Shown: positions 7,492 to 15,824, counted from the first letter of the stretch. The stretch is 53,976 nt of DNA from Atopobium sp034113385 (GCF_034113385.1 NZ_JAXEXL010000020.1:1-53976); one strand, 5' to 3'. The notes: generated by a model not told the origin, from the sequence alone. A program made the numbers and translations.

Positions 7492-8033
7492 TAGAGTTGA
7501 GCCTCCACTGCAGCTTTGACTTCAGACATGCTAGTCGTAGGCTCAAAGCGAGCAACTACATTGCCCTCACGGTCAATTAAAAACTTGGTGAAGTTCCACA
7601 TGATATAGGCCTTATCGCCAAATTTTTTGTTATTGATAGCCGCAAACTTCTCTAGACCCTTAGCTTTAAGACCCTTACCAAAGCCTTGGAATGGCATTTG
7701 TGTTGCCAGAGACACAAAGAGAGGATCTGCGGTTTCACCATTAACGTCAATCTTTTTGAACTGAGGGAACTCGGTACCAAACTTCATGGTACAAAAGGCA
7801 TGAATCTCATCATCGGATTCAGGGGCTTGACCAGCAAATTGATTGCAGGGAAAGTCGAGAATTTCAAAGCCCTTGTCACGGAGCTGGGCATACATTGCTT
7901 CCAGATCTTCATACTGTGGAGTAAAACCACAGCCAGTTGCTGTGTTTACTACAAGCAAAACTTTGCCCTTGTATTCAGAAAGAGCAGTCGTGCTGCCATC
8001 AGGGTTGGTAACGGTAAAATCATATACAGACAT
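7491..8033 (-). CDS. glutathione-peroxidase family protein (Cys form)
   Basis: A 180-aa cytosolic thiol peroxidase that reduces hydroperoxides, in bacteria often with thioredoxin rather than glutathione. The peroxidatic Cys is C35 in NTATGCGFTPQY, with the usual second motif DFPCNQFAGQ (Cys and the tetrad Gln) and the WNFTKFLIDREG block with the catalytic Trp and Asn. Selenocysteine is not used. The ATG is preceded by GGAAGG. It is the first gene of a gpx-ohrR-CDF operon. Confidence 0.93.
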   Translation of the reverse strand: MSVYDFTVTNPDGSTTALSEYKGKVLLVVNTATGCGFTPQYEDLEAMYAQLRDKGFEILDFPCNQFAGQAPESDDEIHAFCTMKFGTEFPQFKKIDVNGETADPLFVSLATQMPFQGFGKGLKAKGLEKFAAINNKKFGDKAYIMWNFTKFLIDREGNVVARFEPTTSMSEVKAAVEAQL

Positions 8034-8095
8034 GGAAGTTCCTTCCGTTATGGCGTACTGCTGTACCAGGCGCCGTGGTTTGTTATTCGTATTTT

Positions 8096-8124
8096 AGTTG
8101 TATACAACTTAATTGTGTACAACT
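8096..8124. promoter_or_regulatory. tandem palindromic operator upstream of gpx-ohrR
   Basis: AGTTGTATACAACT (8096-8109) is a perfect 14-bp palindrome. AATTGTGTACAACT (8111-8124) is a near copy with centres 15 bp apart. This resembles OhrR/MarR boxes (TACAATT-AATTGTA type) and lies 63-91 nt upstream of gpx, so it fits autoregulation by the OhrR-type protein of the operon. Confidence 0.65.
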
Positions 8125-8213
8125 ATTTTAGGAACGAGGAACTCCATCGTTTGTTCAAGTTTCAAAGACTGTCTGACAAAGAAAGCCGTGTGAGATTAAT
8201 CTTTACTGCTGTG

Positions 8214-9041
8214 TTAGTGAGAAGACCCATCTGAAAGCATGCCGTATTTGGCAACAATCGTGAATCCAATTTTGAGGTAGACGCTTGCGGCAAGAGGGTT
8301 GTCAAAGTAAAGAACCAGCTTTTTAAGACCGGCTTCTTTACAGACTTGGCAGAGTTGTTTGACCGTGTAGGTTGCAAGGCCGCGATTACGATATGCTTTG
8401 AGCGTTGCTACGCCAATAATCATGGCGCCAAAGGGAGATACTGCAGAGATAGAGGCAGTAGACACAAAGACATTGTCCATTTTTGTGGCAAGTGCCATAC
8501 AGTCATAAGCAAGAGAAGCACGCTTTTTAGAGACAAAGTATTCGCGCTCGTCTTGAGGAATCTGTTCATAGTCAATTCCGTCAGCTGAGCAAAGCAGGCG
8601 ATGAAGCTGGACAAAATCATCAGCACTAGAAAGCCTGCATAACTCTGTGTGGGGGTAAGTATTCTGATTGGTTTGAAACTCGTTACAACTCAATGAGGCT
8701 AGCTCCAAGACACGTAAAGAATAGGCGCTAAGCTGTTGTTGCAGAAGCTTTAAAAGCGCAGGATTGCCATTGATGTATTTAATGCCTACCCGTTGTTTGC
8801 TGGCAATGATTTCTAAAATCTCAGTAAGATGCTTAAGTGGTGCATCATATGAGATGACCATGTTTTTTCTTAAGAGGATAACAACAGAAGTGCCAAAAGA
8901 GTCAGTAATCTTCCATGCCTCAATCTCTTTTCCTATCTCATACATATACAAATCAGAGAGAAGATATAAATCAAGATCTGGATGAGTTTTGAGAAGATCA
9001 ATAAGCTGATTTTTGTCTTGTTTGCTACATGGTGTAATCAT
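8214..9041 (-). CDS. GNAT-family N-acetyltransferase
   Basis: 275 aa. The C-terminal half has the GNAT core: GAMIIGVATLKAYRNRGLAT, in which RNRGLAT is the acetyl-CoA phosphate loop, then VKQLCQVCKEAGLKKLVLYFDNPLAASVYLKIGF. The N-terminal half resembles the FR47/two-lobed GNAT proteins found in low-GC bacteria. The ATG has a strong GGAGGT 6 nt upstream. Substrate is unknown. It is not obviously in an operon; the next minus-strand gene upstream is separated by a 15-bp inverted repeat. Confidence 0.75.
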   Translation of the reverse strand: MITPCSKQDKNQLIDLLKTHPDLDLYLLSDLYMYEIGKEIEAWKITDSFGTSVVILLRKNMVISYDAPLKHLTEILEIIASKQRVGIKYINGNPALLKLLQQQLSAYSLRVLELASLSCNEFQTNQNTYPHTELCRLSSADDFVQLHRLLCSADGIDYEQIPQDEREYFVSKKRASLAYDCMALATKMDNVFVSTASISAVSPFGAMIIGVATLKAYRNRGLATYTVKQLCQVCKEAGLKKLVLYFDNPLAASVYLKIGFTIVAKYGMLSDGSSH

Positions 9042-9082
9042 GATTGACCTCCAGGTGGGGTTATGGGATAAAGGCAGTTAGG

Positions 9083-9116
9083 ACAACAGCTATCTACGTA
9101 GGTAGATAGCTGTTGT
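9083..9116. repeat. 15-bp inverted repeat with 4-nt loop
   Basis: ACAACAGCTATCTAC (9083-9097), loop GTAG, then the exact reverse complement (9102-9116). It lies between two minus-strand genes. It has no T-run on either strand, so it is either an unusual terminator or an operator for the GNAT gene, whose start lies about 40 nt downstream. Confidence 0.7.
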
Positions 9117-9144
9117 TATCAAACGCTTTATCTAATGAAGTAGT

Positions 9145-9414
9145 CTAGATGCTTATCAGCCAGATGCCAAGTAATACTTCTATGATTGCAAAAGCTATAT
9201 GGAGCTTTTTATGTTGGGTAATTCCCTCGTAGAAGATACATGCTGCCATGACAAATATCCAACTATGTGAAAGAGCTGCATACAGCACAGGGTTAAGAGA
9301 CGGACGAATAAAGGGTAGGGATACAACAACGGCAAGCAAAAAGCATAGACCCAGACATACATTTTCAATGAGCCTGATTTTTTTCATGTCGTTGCAGTCT
9401 GAAAGCAATTCCAT
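9145..9414 (-). CDS. small integral membrane protein, unknown function
   Basis: 89 aa from the ATG at 9414, which has GAGGTG 6 nt upstream; the open frame extends to a TTG at 9432 without its own ribosome site. It has about three hydrophobic stretches (ENVCLGLCFLLAVVVSLPFI; SWIFVMAACIFYEGI; IAFAIIEVLLGIWLISI) and a short charged N-terminus. I do not recognise a family. Confidence 0.65.
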   Translation of the reverse strand: MELLSDCNDMKKIRLIENVCLGLCFLLAVVVSLPFIRPSLNPVLYAALSHSWIFVMAACIFYEGITQHKKLHIAFAIIEVLLGIWLISI

Positions 9415-9521
9415 GTGTATCACCTCAAACAAAGCTAGAAATAGGCCTCATGAAACAATAGATACAACAGATTAGACACTTTCTACCCTTGTTATAGAAC
9501 TTGTAATATATGGTAAACAAA

Positions 9522-9567
9522 TAGTATTTTTTGAGCGGTAGTATTTTTTGTTTTAACGGTATTTTTC
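9522..9567. repeat. direct repeats TAGTATTTTTTG upstream of the small membrane protein
   Basis: Two identical 12-mers at 9522-9533 and 9539-9550 (17-bp period), with a third partial copy (CGGTATTTTTC) at 9557-9567. They lie in a very AT-rich intergenic stretch 70-120 nt before the gene at 9641. The layout resembles tandem half-sites of a response regulator or other direct-repeat binder. Confidence 0.55.
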
Positions 9568-9640
9568 ATTTTTGTTAGTAGAGAGATTTTTTCTATAAGA
9601 CTTTACGTAAATCTCGGTTTATAAGAGATGGTAGGCGTAT

Positions 9641-9838
9641 ATGAACAAGAATAATAAGAAACAAAATAGTTCAAACAGCTTAGCAATAGGTATGTTCACG
9701 GGCATGTCAATAGGCATGTCAATAGGTATGCTCATTGGTGCAGTAACTAATGATATTGGATTATGGCTTCCAGTAGGTATGAGTATAGGTATGAGTGCAG
9801 GCATGATTATAGGTACGCTGTCGGATAGAAACAAATGA
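9641..9838 (+). CDS. small glycine/methionine-rich membrane protein
   Basis: 65 aa. A polar N-terminus (MNKNNKKQNSSNS) is followed by two hydrophobic helices joined by a short turn, both built from repeated GMxxGM units (GMFTGMSIGMSIGM; VGMSIGMSAGMIIG), giving overlapping GxxxG helix-packing motifs, then a charged tail. It resembles small two-helix membrane proteins of unknown role in Firmicutes and Coriobacteria. GGTAGG sits 7 nt upstream of the ATG. Its stop overlaps the ATG of a second micro-ORF (ATGA). Confidence 0.7.
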   Translation: MNKNNKKQNSSNSLAIGMFTGMSIGMSIGMLIGAVTNDIGLWLPVGMSIGMSAGMIIGTLSDRNK

Positions 9839-9984
9839 AGATTAGAGTGGTAACAACGCTGCCTATGAAGTTCATAACTACGCTAATGCCTATAGATTCT
9901 TTTCTATGTGCTATCTCAAAAGCATACATACGTGACCCCAACTATGACCCACAAAATGACCCGACATTTAGAAACGCCTGGTAA
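9835..9984 (+). CDS. possible 49-aa micro-ORF, ATGA-coupled to the previous gene
   Basis: The ATG at 9835 overlaps the upstream stop as ATGA, the layout of translational coupling. The frame runs 49 codons with a weakly hydrophobic N-terminus (MKIRVVTTLPMKFITTLMPI) and a polar C-terminus (DPNYDPQNDPTFRNAW). There is no recognisable family. The region also carries three TGACCC copies. It could be a chance frame; the coupling is the only support. Confidence 0.35.
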   Translation: MKIRVVTTLPMKFITTLMPIDSFLCAISKAYIRDPNYDPQNDPTFRNAW

Positions 9985-10022
9985 ACACTTAGGTTCACTT
10001 ACGGTTGTCTTTGCTAGATAAA

Positions 10023-10065
10023 GAAATACCCCGCTTTCTGTTTATGCAGATAAACGGGGTATTTC
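10023..10065 (-). terminator. terminator of tRNA-Phe
   Basis: The stem GAAATACCCCG / CGGGGTATTTC (11 bp, 10023-10033 with 10055-10065) has a 21-nt loop. Reading on the minus strand it lies 13 nt after the encoded CCA and is followed by a TTTATC tail. Confidence 0.7.
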
Positions 10066-10078
10066 CAACTAAAATCAA

Positions 10079-10154
<76 letters not shown>

Positions 10155-10247
10155 AAGTGCTGCTTAAATATCAGCTCAATAAATATAGCAAACTCAGACA
10201 GAACGTCAAGTCACATTTTGCTTTGTTTGCAAAACTTATGCAAGCAA

Positions 10248-11615
10248 CTACGTAGGTATATCTGCATCATGAGAGCTATCTGGTTTAGAAGCACTGTCTT
10301 TCTCGTTAGTACCTTGCCCAATGAGCAATTGCTTTGGTGGCCAGACTTTTTCTACCAATTTTGCAGGTACCGCAGCCGCAGCAGCGCGACGCTTGCGTTC
10401 CTTATACTCATGCATCTCTTCAATGGAGGGAGGCGTAGGGGAGTTAAGCAGCTCCTCATAGTTTGTAGAAGGTACGCTAATCTGTTGAAGTGATTGTGCC
10501 ACGTTCTTGTTAAGCGGCATTAAAGAATCGCTAACCATCTGGCCAATCAATGCTTTAATAAACTCAAAAATAACGGCTTTATCGGGATCGTTTAAGGCAT
10601 TAACAGCTTCCCAAATCTTGCGGATGCCTTCAGCGCCAGCGGATGCTAATTCATTGGTGGTAGTTGCGCCAGAGGCTTCAATGCAGCCAAATAGCATATC
10701 GGCAAAGTGTTTGCGCTCATCCTTTGTGCGTTTCTCGACAACGTCATTAAGAAGGCTACATACATGTTGCGCTGCTACAGAAGGGGATTGGCTGCGCACA
10801 AAGCGCGGACCTAGTATCTGCCAAGTAAAGGCGTCGTGCTGCATGATGTCTGCGTCGGGGGTTTGTGCGTGGATGATTTGCGGGGTGGCAGCATGGTGCA
10901 TAAGACCACTTACAATGCAGTATTCTGGCGTAAGAAGAACGGTTTTATCTACAAGAGCCGTGAGCTTAGAAAAGGGAACCACGTCTTCCAAAAAACCAGG
11001 GGCATCATTGCACCAGAGTTTGCTTACTCGCTTTTGGACGCTCGGGTGTGCTAAGGCTACGGCATAGGCAGCAAGATTTCCACCTTTAGAATGACCGCCT
11101 ACGTGGAACTTCCCAGCTACATGCACCGCAATATGGGATAGATATTCCAAGGCGTCTATCTGAGCGGCTACCGTTTGGAAGCTTATATTGAGGTCTTCTC
11201 GCCAGCCATGAATGGTGCCATCGGTGCCGCGAAAGGCCACGTAATAACTACCATCTGGTAAAGCAAAGGTAACTGCGCCAAATTGCTCTTGGGTGTGCGG
11301 ATTATTTTTCTCCTGATAAAAGCCAACAAGTACGTTTTTAAAACGCTTTGATGTGGCAGCCTTTTGGAGCAAAAAAGAGGTATAGGTAGAGACAAACCCA
11401 CTGGCTTCATACAGTTGCTCTTTTGTATGACTGGCAAAGTATTTGGTACTGACGGCTTCTAGGGTGTCTTGAGCGGTAGGCGTGGCTGAGGGTGCGCAAC
11501 CCGCAAAATCTAAGTAGGATAGTTGTGCCAAAATAAGGTTATCAACTTCATTAAATGCAAAGCCTGTGAAGCTAACGTCGCCAAACCAATCCAAGTAATC
11601 GAGCATATTTGCCAT
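10248..11615 (-). CDS. DUF2974 (Mbeg1-like) alpha/beta hydrolase family protein
   Basis: 455 aa. It starts MANMLDYLDWFGDVSF and continues with NEVDNLILAQLSYLDF, the usual opening of DUF2974 proteins. The lipase-like nucleophile elbow GGHSKGGNLAAYAV contains the likely catalytic Ser, preceded by YVAFRGTDGTIHGWREDLN, as in cytosolic lipase-like folds. No signal peptide. The C-terminal third is charged and lacks a recognised domain. AAGGAC sits upstream of the ATG. It follows the 97-aa gene with 3 nt between, so the two form an operon. The substrate is unknown. Confidence 0.82.
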   Translation of the reverse strand: MANMLDYLDWFGDVSFTGFAFNEVDNLILAQLSYLDFAGCAPSATPTAQDTLEAVSTKYFASHTKEQLYEASGFVSTYTSFLLQKAATSKRFKNVLVGFYQEKNNPHTQEQFGAVTFALPDGSYYVAFRGTDGTIHGWREDLNISFQTVAAQIDALEYLSHIAVHVAGKFHVGGHSKGGNLAAYAVALAHPSVQKRVSKLWCNDAPGFLEDVVPFSKLTALVDKTVLLTPEYCIVSGLMHHAATPQIIHAQTPDADIMQHDAFTWQILGPRFVRSQSPSVAAQHVCSLLNDVVEKRTKDERKHFADMLFGCIEASGATTTNELASAGAEGIRKIWEAVNALNDPDKAVIFEFIKALIGQMVSDSLMPLNKNVAQSLQQISVPSTNYEELLNSPTPPSIEEMHEYKERKRRAAAAAVPAKLVEKVWPPKQLLIGQGTNEKDSASKPDSSHDADIPT

Positions 11616-11618
11616 GCG

Positions 11619-11912
11619 TTAGTCCTTAAGCCAGAAGATTTTGCCTGTTGTAGGATCAAACTCAACTTGCTTACCGCGCTGCTCAAAATAGTCACGTACG
11701 CGACGCTGGGCATAGGTGAGGTCATACTCTCCCTTGGCATTGCGTGGACGGTTTGGGTCCAGTCCGTTTACCTTAATCTCTATGCTGCAGGTTTGCTTGC
11801 CGCAGGCATCGTGTAAGTGAACTTTGGGGGCAAGCTCCGCGCTGTCTTTAGAAGCCTCATCTGCAAATTGGTGGTTTAAAGTAATAACGTCACCAATTTT
11901 AATTACATTCAT
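11619..11912 (-). CDS. hypothetical 97-aa soluble protein, operon partner of DUF2974
   Basis: A charged, soluble protein with two cysteines (HDACGKQTCSIEIKVNG), a central DPNRPRNAKGEYDLTYAQRR segment and a C-terminal DPTTGKIFWLKD. I recognise no domain. It ends 3 nt before the DUF2974 start, so the two are probably co-translated. The ribosome site is weak. Confidence 0.7.
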   Translation of the reverse strand: MNVIKIGDVITLNHQFADEASKDSAELAPKVHLHDACGKQTCSIEIKVNGLDPNRPRNAKGEYDLTYAQRRVRDYFEQRGKQVEFDPTTGKIFWLKD

Positions 11913-12038
11913 ACATGCCCGCTTTCTTGTGGGTTTTTAACCATACGTATATGTTTGTGAACGCCCCATAGGCTAAGGTGCTCTAGGTTTTGTACTTCTG
12001 GTTTGTTGTATACCCAAATCTGCACAAATAACTAGACT

Positions 12039-12067
12039 TTTAGTGATAAGACCGTACAAGGTATAAA
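12039..12067 (+). promoter_or_regulatory. candidate promoter for the Tat lipoprotein gene
   Basis: TTTAGT (12039-12044), a 17-nt spacer and TATAAA (12062-12067) lie about 40 nt before the ATG at 12105. Confidence 0.4.
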
Positions 12068-12104
12068 CTAAAAGACTACTATATCCTGCAACAAGGAGTA
12101 CGTT

Positions 12105-13937
12105 ATGAACGTATCCACAAACGTATCCAGGCGCGGTTTTCTTTCGCTTGCTTCTGCGGGTACTTTGGCAGCACTTTCTGCTTGTGCAAAAGGTCAAAAA
12201 AAGCCCTCTCAGCAAACTACTGCAGATACACGTGACCTTACTAAGTATGAGAATCTTGCCATCAAAATGGACGCATGGAATTATGACGAGACAAACGATG
12301 TCTGGTGGCAAAATGGTCTTCAGTATTGCTTAACGCCTGCCACCAAGACTTATGAGCGTCTGGCAATTTACGTTCCCGGTCCTTTCTTTAAAGGCGAGAA
12401 AAACGGCAAGACATACAAGTGCACTATTAACGCAGAAGCCCAGGTGGGCAACTTTAAGGCATCTGAGGCTCCTGTGGTTATGCCTCTTAATCCCGTTACG
12501 TTTACGGGGCAAAGTGCGCCCACGGCCTACTCGTTTAATGGTCTGGCACCGTATTTGTCTGCTGGTTTTATTTACGTTTATGTGGGATTTCGTGGTCGCA
12601 ATAATGGCTACGACTCTGATACTAACGCCTTGTTTGTGGGTGGTGCACCTTGGAGTGTGACTGACCTCAAGGCAGCAATTCGCTATTTGCGCTACAACGC
12701 AGAAAGCCTTCCTGGTGATCTTGAGAAAATCGTACCTTTTGGTGCTGGCTCTTCCGGTGCCCTTGTCTGCATTTTGGGCGCTACCGGCAACTCCAGTTTG
12801 TACGATGATTACCTGGCTACCCTCGGTGCTGCAACGTATGATGCAAAGGGTAATAATCTTTCCGATGGGGTATATGCTGTACGTGCTTGGTCGCCCACGT
12901 TAGCGCCGCTGGGTTGTGATGGAGCCTATGAATGGTATTGTGGCCAGTATGCTCAAAATGATACGCGTTCAGAGGGCACCTGGACAGCTGCGCTATCTGG
13001 GGATTTGTCTCGTGCATATGCAGAGAATCTTAACTCCTTAGGGCTTACCAATGATGGCACTGCTCTGACTTTGGAAAACACAGCTGGCGGTATATATGCA
13101 GATGGTAGTTATTATCGCTATCTTTTGGGGTTGGTAGAAGAGGCGGCTTCTGCGTTTTTGAGTACTACTGCCTTCCCGTATACGCCTAACAATTCGTCTT
13201 TGAGGCTGGGTGGTTTTCCTGGAGATGGCAACCTCAAAGCAGATGAGGCAGACGTTATTGCTAAGGCTGCTGCGGGCGATGATGATGCCAAGACTGCTCC
13301 CGTCACCTATAACACGCGCAATGACTACATTAAGGCACTCAACTCTGACTACACGTGGATTAAGTTTAATGAGCTTACCAATAAGGCAACTATTACAGAT
13401 TTAGGTGCCTTTATTTCTCATGTGCGTGCAGCTGCTGTGGGGGTGTGCGCCTACGATGGTCTTAGCTCTGCGACCATCTTTAATCAGTTGTTTGGCAATG
13501 CAGATAACGATGCTTTGCACTTTGATGGTATGGTGCTGTCCAAGCTTACAGAAAACCAAAATACGTATGAGCAGCTTACCGGTTGGGATGCCTCAATCAT
13601 AGAAACCTGGAAGGCAGATTTAGAGCAAACGGATGCCCTTAAAAATACAACCGTGCATCGCATGCAAATGAGCGATCCTTTGTATTATCTGTCAGGTAAC
13701 TATGAGGGCTTTGGCAAGGCAAAGATTGCTCCTTATTGGGAAATCCAAACCGGATTGTTCCAAAACAAGGTGAGTTTTACCGCTGAGGCAAATTTGGCTG
13801 CTGCCCTTAAGGCGTATGATGGTGTTAAGCAGGTAACACTTACGCCAGTATGGGGTGAAGGTCTTTCCATGAACGAGCTTGGCACAGATCCCATTGAGGG
13901 CTTTGTGGCCTGGGTTACTGCTGGCTTCAAGAAGTAG
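12105..13937 (+). CDS. Tat-exported lipoprotein hydrolase (tannase / feruloyl esterase-like)
   Basis: 610 aa. The N-terminus carries a twin-arginine motif (SRRGFLS), a hydrophobic stretch and a lipobox-like LSAC, so it is probably folded in the cytoplasm, exported by Tat and lipid-anchored outside. The body looks like an alpha/beta hydrolase: YVYVGFRGRNNGYDS near the oxyanion region, DLKAAIRYLRYNAESLPGD, and the nucleophile elbow PFGAGSSGALVCILGA. This order is what I associate with bacterial subtype B tannases and related esterases; a late His in DALHFDG could complete the triad. AAGGAG precedes the ATG. Substrate is not proven; a plant or dietary ester is likely for this family. The cyclophilin lipoprotein follows after 13 nt. 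Confidence 0.68.
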   Translation: MNVSTNVSRRGFLSLASAGTLAALSACAKGQKKPSQQTTADTRDLTKYENLAIKMDAWNYDETNDVWWQNGLQYCLTPATKTYERLAIYVPGPFFKGEKNGKTYKCTINAEAQVGNFKASEAPVVMPLNPVTFTGQSAPTAYSFNGLAPYLSAGFIYVYVGFRGRNNGYDSDTNALFVGGAPWSVTDLKAAIRYLRYNAESLPGDLEKIVPFGAGSSGALVCILGATGNSSLYDDYLATLGAATYDAKGNNLSDGVYAVRAWSPTLAPLGCDGAYEWYCGQYAQNDTRSEGTWTAALSGDLSRAYAENLNSLGLTNDGTALTLENTAGGIYADGSYYRYLLGLVEEAASAFLSTTAFPYTPNNSSLRLGGFPGDGNLKADEADVIAKAAAGDDDAKTAPVTYNTRNDYIKALNSDYTWIKFNELTNKATITDLGAFISHVRAAAVGVCAYDGLSSATIFNQLFGNADNDALHFDGMVLSKLTENQNTYEQLTGWDASIIETWKADLEQTDALKNTTVHRMQMSDPLYYLSGNYEGFGKAKIAPYWEIQTGLFQNKVSFTAEANLAAALKAYDGVKQVTLTPVWGEGLSMNELGTDPIEGFVAWVTAGFKK

Positions 13938-13950
13938 AAAGTAGCGCATA

Positions 13951-14709
13951 ATGGCAAACCGTGAAACCAAGTATTCCGAGGCACTGGCAGGATTTCAGGC
14001 TCAAAGGGATTCTCGCAGTGGTCTTGATTTTGTCATGTGGATCATGGCAATTATTGTGTCGTTGTCCCTTATTTTTTTATGCGCCTGTGCATCCAATTCT
14101 GGCGATAAGGGCGCTTCGAGTAATGCATCTCAGGCAACTACGGAGCAATCTCAAGATTCAACTACTCAGAAAAGCGGCCTGTATACACCAGCCGCAGATG
14201 ATATCTATGCTAAGGGTATGCACCATGCAACCATTGAGGTAGCCAACTATGGCACTATTGAGCTGGAACTTAATGCAGATGCGGCACCAATTACGGTGTC
14301 TAATTTCTGTCACTTGGCCAACGATGGTTTCTACAACGGGTTAACGTTCCATCGCATCATCAAGGACTTTATGGTTCAAGGTGGAGACCCCAATGGTAAT
14401 GGCACAGGAGGTTCTTCTCAGCATATTAAGGGAGAGTTTTCTTCTAATGGAGTGGTCAACCCCATCCAGCATAAGCGTGGTGTGATTTCTATGGCACGCT
14501 CTACAGATGCGGATTCTGCCAGCTCACAGTTTTTTATTATGCAAAAAGATACCGCGTCGTTAGATGGTCAGTATGCAGCATTTGGTCAGGTCACTAATGG
14601 TATGGATGTAGTAGATGCTCTGTGTGCAAAGGTGAAGGTACAAGATAATAATGGAACGGTTGCATCTGCTGACCAGCCCGTTATTACAAAGATTACTATC
14701 ACGGACTAA
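13951..14709 (+). CDS. membrane-anchored cyclophilin-type peptidyl-prolyl isomerase
   Basis: 252 aa. After a polar N-terminus comes one hydrophobic segment (FVMWIMAIIVSLSLIFLCAC) that ends in a lipobox-like LCAC, then a Ser/Thr-rich linker and a complete cyclophilin domain: NFCHLANDGFYNGLTFHRII, DFMVQGGDPNGNGTGG, ISMARSTDADSASSQFFI, and DGQYAAFGQV. The active-site Arg in FHR is present. It probably catalyses proline isomerisation in exported proteins outside the membrane and may serve the exported hydrolase upstream. It converges on the rmlB-like gene with 8 nt between stops. Confidence 0.9.
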   Translation: MANRETKYSEALAGFQAQRDSRSGLDFVMWIMAIIVSLSLIFLCACASNSGDKGASSNASQATTEQSQDSTTQKSGLYTPAADDIYAKGMHHATIEVANYGTIELELNADAAPITVSNFCHLANDGFYNGLTFHRIIKDFMVQGGDPNGNGTGGSSQHIKGEFSSNGVVNPIQHKRGVISMARSTDADSASSQFFIMQKDTASLDGQYAAFGQVTNGMDVVDALCAKVKVQDNNGTVASADQPVITKITITD

Positions 14710-14717
14710 TGCGTAGC

Positions 14718-15824
14718 TTATAGGAGCTTGCCATCAATCCATCGAGAACCAAGTAGTGTTTTGAGCTGCTGTACCCCTGTGGTGCGGTAGCTCTTGTTTG
14801 AACTATGTTCCAACCAAGCAGTATGTTGTGCATACCAATGAACCGTGCTCAAAAGATTTGCCTGCACGTCACTTTGTGCTTTCCAGCCAAGTTTCTGTGC
14901 TGCTTTGGATGCATTGCTGGCATAGCGAACGTCATGATTTTGCCTGTCGCTTACATAGCAGATGAGATTGTTGGAAATGGTGGCGTCGCACATAAGGACA
15001 GAGAGCTCACGTACCAGCATCTTTACAAGGGTAAGGTTGGCAATCTCTTTACCTGAGCTTAGGTTATACACATGGCCAGTACTGCCGTGGTGTGCAGCTG
15101 CACGTATGCCTGCAACATGGTCTGTTACGAGCATCCACTCACGTGTTTGTAAGCCAGTGCCATATACAGGAATTGGCTCATGATGTAAGGCTTTGCTTAT
15201 GACTACAGGAATGAGCTTTTCGGGAAATTGATGTGAACCAAAAGCATTACAGCAACGCACGATAACGGCATCCAGACCGCGTGCAAGCTCTGCCTGGATG
15301 ATTTTCTCGGCAGCACGCTTGCTTTGCGAGTAGGGGCTTGTTGGTGTGCAAGGATACGCTTCGTCAACAGGAGCATGACCCACAGGAATGGAGCCATACA
15401 CTTCATCCGTAGAAACATAAAGCATGCGACAAGGGCTGCCTGATTGGGCAAGCTCACGCACGCAGGTGGCAACAGTCTGTGTGCCCATAACATTAGTGCG
15501 CTCAAAAGGTGAGGCATCAATAAACGATCGGTCAACATGACTTTCTGCTGCCAGATGAAAGACCGTGCGAGGCACAAAGTGTGCAAAAAGCTTGCGCAGA
15601 GAGCTGCTATCACAGATGTCTACCTGAGCAACGTAAAGGTGTGGAGCTGTGCAAGAGTCCTGTGCTATATCTAACAGGTTTTCTGGATTGCCAGCATAGG
15701 TAAACGCATCAAGCACGACCACGCGTGATGTGGGCTGCATGCTCAGCAAGGTGCGTGTAAGATGCGAGCCAATAAAACCAGCACCACCAGTTACAAAATA
15801 TGTTGGTATGGTTTGTGGCTCCAT
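14718..15824 (-). CDS. rmlB: dTDP-glucose 4,6-dehydratase
   Basis: 368 aa from the ATG at 15824, which has AAGGA upstream; the frame is open further but without support. NAD-binding TGGAGFIGS (12-20), AAESHVDRSF, the catalytic YVSTDEVYG with T, D and E, and YSQSK (YxxxK) are all seen, which mark RmlB rather than a generic epimerase. It makes dTDP-4-keto-6-deoxyglucose for rhamnose or other deoxysugars. rmlA, rmlC and rmlD are not in the window. It could be an isolated copy for a surface glycan. Confidence 0.88.
   Translation of the reverse strand: MEPQTIPTYFVTGGAGFIGSHLTRTLLSMQPTSRVVVLDAFTYAGNPENLLDIAQDSCTAPHLYVAQVDICDSSSLRKLFAHFVPRTVFHLAAESHVDRSFIDASPFERTNVMGTQTVATCVRELAQSGSPCRMLYVSTDEVYGSIPVGHAPVDEAYPCTPTSPYSQSKRAAEKIIQAELARGLDAVIVRCCNAFGSHQFPEKLIPVVISKALHHEPIPVYGTGLQTREWMLVTDHVAGIRAAAHHGSTGHVYNLSSGKEIANLTLVKMLVRELSVLMCDATISNNLICYVSDRQNHDVRYASNASKAAQKLGWKAQSDVQANLLSTVHWYAQHTAWLEHSSNKSYRTTGVQQLKTLLGSRWIDGKLL

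Noticed and set aside
9929..9965. Three TGACCC copies near the tRNA-Phe gene as a phage attachment remnant
   Set aside because: No integrase gene, no duplicated tRNA 3' end and no foreign genes are found next to it.
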